Shown piece by piece: positions 61,011-64,000 of a stretch of 64,000 nt of DNA. The notes below the pieces were generated by a model. It made no database searches. It was not told the DNA's origin and saw only the letters and a list, made by a program, of their open reading frames with translations. The stretch comes from an uncultured Eubacteriales bacterium (GTDB lineage: Bacteria; Bacillota; Clostridia; Christensenellales; UMGS416). The translations under genes were made by a program, and so were the position numbers. The stretch is taken from NCBI GenBank assembly GCA_900542005.1, contig UQLW01000015.1:5509-69508 (forward strand), given 5' to 3'. Positions within the stretch are counted from its first letter, which is position 1; the number at the start of each line of letters is the position of its first letter.

Positions 61011-62501
61011 ATGTTCCGGACGGTTTTATCGCGCCTGATGGTGATATTCCTGGCGGTGGTGATGGTCGCCATGGGCGTGCAGGGCATCATGCTCTACAAC
61101 GTCTATAAGAACGATACCATCCTGCGCACGCAGCAATACCTGATGGAGGAGGCCCATGGCATCGCGGAGCTGATGGGCCGTTTTCTTACCACGCAGCAGG
61201 GCAAGATCGAGCTCTATACCTACCTTTCGGTGACAACGCGCAAAAGCCAGTCGAGGGTATGGTTCGTCAATGCCGACGGCACGATCAACCTGGAGGCCCT
61301 GCCGGGCAACCAGGGCGTGCAGGAGGTAGCCTCGCTGGGGATGCTGAGCGAAGACGAAAAGGAGCGCTATCTGGCCCCGGTTCTGGCAGGCAAGGAGTTT
61401 TCCATGGTGGGCAATTTCCGGGGCCGCTTTGCCGACGACACCATTACGGTGGCCTGTCCCGTGTTCTATGGCCGCAGCGTGATTGCCGGCGCCGTGTTTG
61501 TCCATTGCCAGGTCAACGAACTGGACGGGACCTACAGCAACGCCTGGAAGATTATCCTGCTGGCCAGCGCCATTGCGGCGACGCTGGCGATGATCCTCAT
61601 TTTTATGACGGCCCGGTCCATTACCCAGCCCTTGGCGGAAATGAATCTGGCCGCCCGCGATATTGCCAAGGGACGGTTTAACCGCAAGCTGGAGCGGACA
61701 GGGCCCGACGAGCTGGGGCAGCTGGCCGAGAGCTTCAATATCATGGCCGACGAGCTTAAAAAGCAGGAGCAGACGCGAATCTCCTTTGTGGCAAACGTAT
61801 CCCATGAGCTGAAGAGCCCGATGACCAGCATCCAGGGCTTTGCCCAGGGCATGGTGGATGGGACCATCAAGCCGGAGGAGCATGAGAAATATCTTTCGAT
61901 CATTCTGGATGAGACGCGCCGGCTGAACAAGCTGATCCGCGAGCTTCTGGATCTCTCCCAGTTTGAGAACGGGAATTTCTCGCTGAATATGACGAGCTTC
62001 GACCTGAACGAGCTGATCCGGCGGGTGGTGATCCGCTATCTGGACCGCATGGAGGCCCAGGGAATTGAGCCGGAGATCGAGTTCAGGCAGGATTACTGCT
62101 ATGTATTGGGCGATTCCGACCGGATTGAGCAGGTGCTGGTAAACCTGCTGGATAACGCCATCAAGTTTACGCCGGAGGGCGGGCAGATCCGGATCTGGAC
62201 CCATAACAGCCAGGATAAGGTGCTGGTTTCCATCTCCGACAGCGGCTCGGGCATATCCGAGGCCGATCTGCCCTTTATCTTCGACCGGTTTTATAAGGTG
62301 GACAAGGCCCACACCGACAAAAAGGGGACGGGCCTGGGGCTTGCGATCGTCAAGAGCATTCTGGAGCAGCACGGGGAGACCATCCAGGTGAACAGCAAGC
62401 TGGGCGCAGGCACGACCTTTGCCTTCACCCTGAAAAGGGCGGAAAAACCAGCCAGGGAGGAATCAAAGAAGATTAGTTCAAAAAATGAACAGGCGCAATA
62501 G
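61011..62501 (+). CDS. Sensor histidine kinase
   Basis: 496 aa. Two membrane helices (~7-29 and ~183-203) enclose an extracytoplasmic sensor of ~150 residues with SRVWFVNADGTINL and IAGAVFVHCQVNELD, a Cache/PAS-like ligand domain. HAMP domain ~205-260 (SITQPLAEMNLAARDIAKG). Dimerisation helix with phospho-His in ISFVANVSHELKSPMTSIQG. ATPase motifs VLVNLLDNAIKFTPEG (N box), ISDSGSGISEADLPFIFDRF and KKGTGLGLAIVKSI. It pairs with the response regulator just upstream. Confidence 0.94.
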   Translation: MFRTVLSRLMVIFLAVVMVAMGVQGIMLYNVYKNDTILRTQQYLMEEAHGIAELMGRFLTTQQGKIELYTYLSVTTRKSQSRVWFVNADGTINLEALPGNQGVQEVASLGMLSEDEKERYLAPVLAGKEFSMVGNFRGRFADDTITVACPVFYGRSVIAGAVFVHCQVNELDGTYSNAWKIILLASAIAATLAMILIFMTARSITQPLAEMNLAARDIAKGRFNRKLERTGPDELGQLAESFNIMADELKKQEQTRISFVANVSHELKSPMTSIQGFAQGMVDGTIKPEEHEKYLSIILDETRRLNKLIRELLDLSQFENGNFSLNMTSFDLNELIRRVVIRYLDRMEAQGIEPEIEFRQDYCYVLGDSDRIEQVLVNLLDNAIKFTPEGGQIRIWTHNSQDKVLVSISDSGSGISEADLPFIFDRFYKVDKAHTDKKGTGLGLAIVKSILEQHGETIQVNSKLGAGTTFAFTLKRAEKPAREESKKISSKNEQAQ

Positions 62502-62548
62502 TTCATTTACAGCTCATTCATAAAAAGGACAAAAAGATTGAGTATCAT
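62502..62548 (+). promoter_or_regulatory. htrA promoter with the same repeat as the two-component promoter
   Basis: TTTACA-N5-TTCATA (62506-62522), then 20 bp to TATCAT (62543-62548). Sequence, spacing and distance to the -10 equal those at 60233-60275. An additional TTCATT overlaps at 62502-62507. Confidence 0.6.
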
Positions 62549-62592
62549 AAGATCATCCGTTAAGGGAACAATGTAAGGAAGAGGTGACATGT

Positions 62593-63891
62593 ATGAGTCA
62601 ATATCCCTTCGATGAGAAGCCCCCGCGTAAGGGGAATAACGTATGGTTCTATGTCGTATTGGTGCTTGTCGCCGCAGTGGTGGGCGGCCTGTTCGTCCGA
62701 TATATGTGGCCGGCCCTGCAGCAGCCCAGCTCGGACCCGCAGACCAATGTGAGCCCCACGCCCACGCCGACCAGCGAGGCGACGACCACGCAGCCGGAGA
62801 CAACGGCGGCAAACGACGGCTCCCTGGTGAACAGCAACGCTGAAGTGGCTGAAGACGCCAGCCTGCCGGATATGCTGGAGGCTGTAGGGCCCGCGGTAGT
62901 CGGCATCAGCAACCGCGCGGAAATTGCCAGCCCCAACGGGATTATCGGCAGCATTAATGGTATCCCGGTCCCGGGCGCCTCGGATACCACTGAAGAGACC
63001 GAGCAGGGCTATGGCTCCGGCGTCATCATTTCCACCGACGGCTATATCATCACCAATGCCCATGTGGTGGACGACGCTTCCAAGCTGGTGGTGATCCTGG
63101 CCGGCGGCGAAGAGGTGGAAGCGACGCTGGTGGGCAAGGATGAGGCCACGGACCTCGCTCTGCTGAAGATTGAAAAGGACGGCTTGACCGCTATCAACCT
63201 GGGCAATTCGGATGAGGTGCGCGTAGGCGAAACTGCGTTGGCGATCGGTAACCCCATGGGTCAGGAGCTGTACGGCTCGGTCAGCAAGGGGATTATTTCC
63301 GCGACCAACCGCCAGATTACCATGGACAGCCATGTATATACCATGCTGCAGACGGATACGGCCATCAATCCTGGCAACTCCGGCGGAGCGCTGGTGAACA
63401 CCAAGGGCGAGCTGATCGGCATCTGTTCCGTCAAGACGGTCAGCACCGGCACGGATTCTAATGGCAACAGCATCTCTGCCGAGGGACTTGGCTTTGCGAT
63501 CCCGATCAACGAGGCTATGCCCATCATTGAGGAGCTCATGGAGAAGGGCTATGTAGAGCGGCCGGTGCTGGGCGTGAGCGGCGGCTTCCTCACGGAGCAG
63601 GGCGCGGCCTACTACCGCTGCCCGGTTGGCTTCGTGGTGCAGCAGGTCAGCGCCGGCGGCGGAGCCGAAGCGGCGGGCATTCAGTCCATGGATGTGATTA
63701 CCGCCATCGACGGCGAGGAGCTTGCCAGCTATGCTGAGATGAGCCAGGCCATTACAAACCACGAGATCGGCGACACGGTCAAGGTAACCGTTTGGCGCAA
63801 CGGCGAAACCCTGGATCTGAACGTTACCCTGGGCGCGTCGGGCGATACTTCAGAACCGGCCCCCACAACAACCCCTGCCGATATCCGGTAG
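62593..63891 (+). CDS. htrA: HtrA/DegP-like membrane-anchored serine protease with PDZ domain
   Basis: 432 aa from ATG at 62593, 6 nt after GAGGTG. N-terminal cytoplasmic stub, one membrane helix (VWFYVVLVLVAAVVGGLFV, ~18-36), a Thr/Pro-rich stalk (~45-75), trypsin-like domain ~80-300 and one PDZ domain ~305-415. Catalytic His in IITNAHVVDD, Asp in ATDLALLKI, Ser in NPGNSGGALV. It degrades misfolded proteins outside the membrane. Its promoter carries the same repeat as the upstream two-component operon. Confidence 0.95.
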   Translation: MSQYPFDEKPPRKGNNVWFYVVLVLVAAVVGGLFVRYMWPALQQPSSDPQTNVSPTPTPTSEATTTQPETTAANDGSLVNSNAEVAEDASLPDMLEAVGPAVVGISNRAEIASPNGIIGSINGIPVPGASDTTEETEQGYGSGVIISTDGYIITNAHVVDDASKLVVILAGGEEVEATLVGKDEATDLALLKIEKDGLTAINLGNSDEVRVGETALAIGNPMGQELYGSVSKGIISATNRQITMDSHVYTMLQTDTAINPGNSGGALVNTKGELIGICSVKTVSTGTDSNGNSISAEGLGFAIPINEAMPIIEELMEKGYVERPVLGVSGGFLTEQGAAYYRCPVGFVVQQVSAGGGAEAAGIQSMDVITAIDGEELASYAEMSQAITNHEIGDTVKVTVWRNGETLDLNVTLGASGDTSEPAPTTTPADIR

Positions 63892-63908
63892 AGCACAACA
63901 GAACAACG

Positions 63909-63944
63909 AAAGCCAACCCGTTCAAAGCGGGTTGGCTTTTTCTT
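63909..63944 (+). terminator. Terminator after htrA
   Basis: AAAGCCAACCCG (63909-63920) / CGGGTTGGCTTT (63928-63939), then TTTCTT. Confidence 0.92.
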
Positions 63945-63960
63945 ATTAGTGCTTTAGCAA

Positions 63961-63990
63961 GTACCCGCATCGACTTGCCGATGCGGGTAC
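63961..63990. repeat. Perfect 12-bp inverted repeat at the window end
   Basis: GTACCCGCATCG (63961-63972), 6-nt loop, CGATGCGGGTAC (63979-63990). There is no T-run on either side, so its role (terminator of a convergent gene beyond the window, or a repeat element) is open. Confidence 0.7.
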
Positions 63991-64000
63991 AAACAACCGC

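Noticed and set aside
63961..63990. Terminator at the right window end
   Set aside because: The inverted repeat has no T-run on either strand and the neighbouring gene is outside the window, so it is listed only as a repeat.

Overview
The window is a gene-dense, GC-rich chromosomal segment of a strictly anaerobic, endospore-forming member of the Clostridia. An alpha/beta-type small acid-soluble spore protein, a six-subunit Rnf complex, HemZ, an ispH-rpsA fusion, T-box leaders and strong purine-rich Shine-Dalgarno sites all fit a gut-type Clostridia lineage. The raiA-like RNA and the high GC would suit the Christensenellales or Oscillospirales, but that placement is inference. No rRNA, tRNA or CRISPR array was found.

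Layout. 1-9 kb holds the end of mtaB, a HIT protein, the infC-rpmI-rplT operon behind a promoter and attenuator leader, then an RNA methyltransferase, mutY, a metallophosphoesterase, rarA and tldD/tldE. 9-16 kb holds a RpiR-type regulator, a BaiN-like flavoprotein, hutP, a cmk-plsC fusion and an ispH-rpsA fusion. 16-22 kb holds a methyltransferase, a solute/sodium symporter on the minus strand, recD2, comFC, a structured non-coding RNA (probably raiA class) and a PfkB sugar-phosphate kinase. About 22.4-26.3 kb is a lower-GC acquired island. It carries an arginase-family protein, a short old-yellow-enzyme reductase, a flavodoxin-like protein and a divergent Crp/Fnr regulator, with scraps of what looks like a conjugative element at both edges.

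From 26.6 kb the core resumes with a divergent membrane pyrophosphatase, galE (minus strand), an isoleucine-type T-box in front of an acyl-CoA synthetase and citramalate synthase, and a GH32-like hydrolase. The rnfCDGEAB operon follows, then an Fe-S-type Rrf2 regulator, cysK, ssp, dtd, an MBL hydrolase, hemZ, hisS, aspS and rseC. The last part has a VOC protein, glyA, a second MBL protein, a phenylalanine T-box with pheS-pheT, zapA, mutS2, a DUF523 protein, xylB, and a two-component system followed by an HtrA protease.

How it fits together. Rnf and the pyrophosphatase are two ion pumps of an anaerobe's energy metabolism. The Rrf2 regulator sits between the Fe-S-rich Rnf operon and cysK, linking cysteine and cluster supply. 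The Ile T-box ties an acyl-CoA synthetase to isoleucine synthesis. The two-component system and htrA share a spaced operator at the same distance from their -10 boxes, so they probably form an envelope-stress regulon. The most unusual points are the AUC start of infC, the raiA-like RNA, the two adjacent fusions (one with an internal ribosome binding site), the divergent pyrophosphatase, the acquired redox island and the shared operator.
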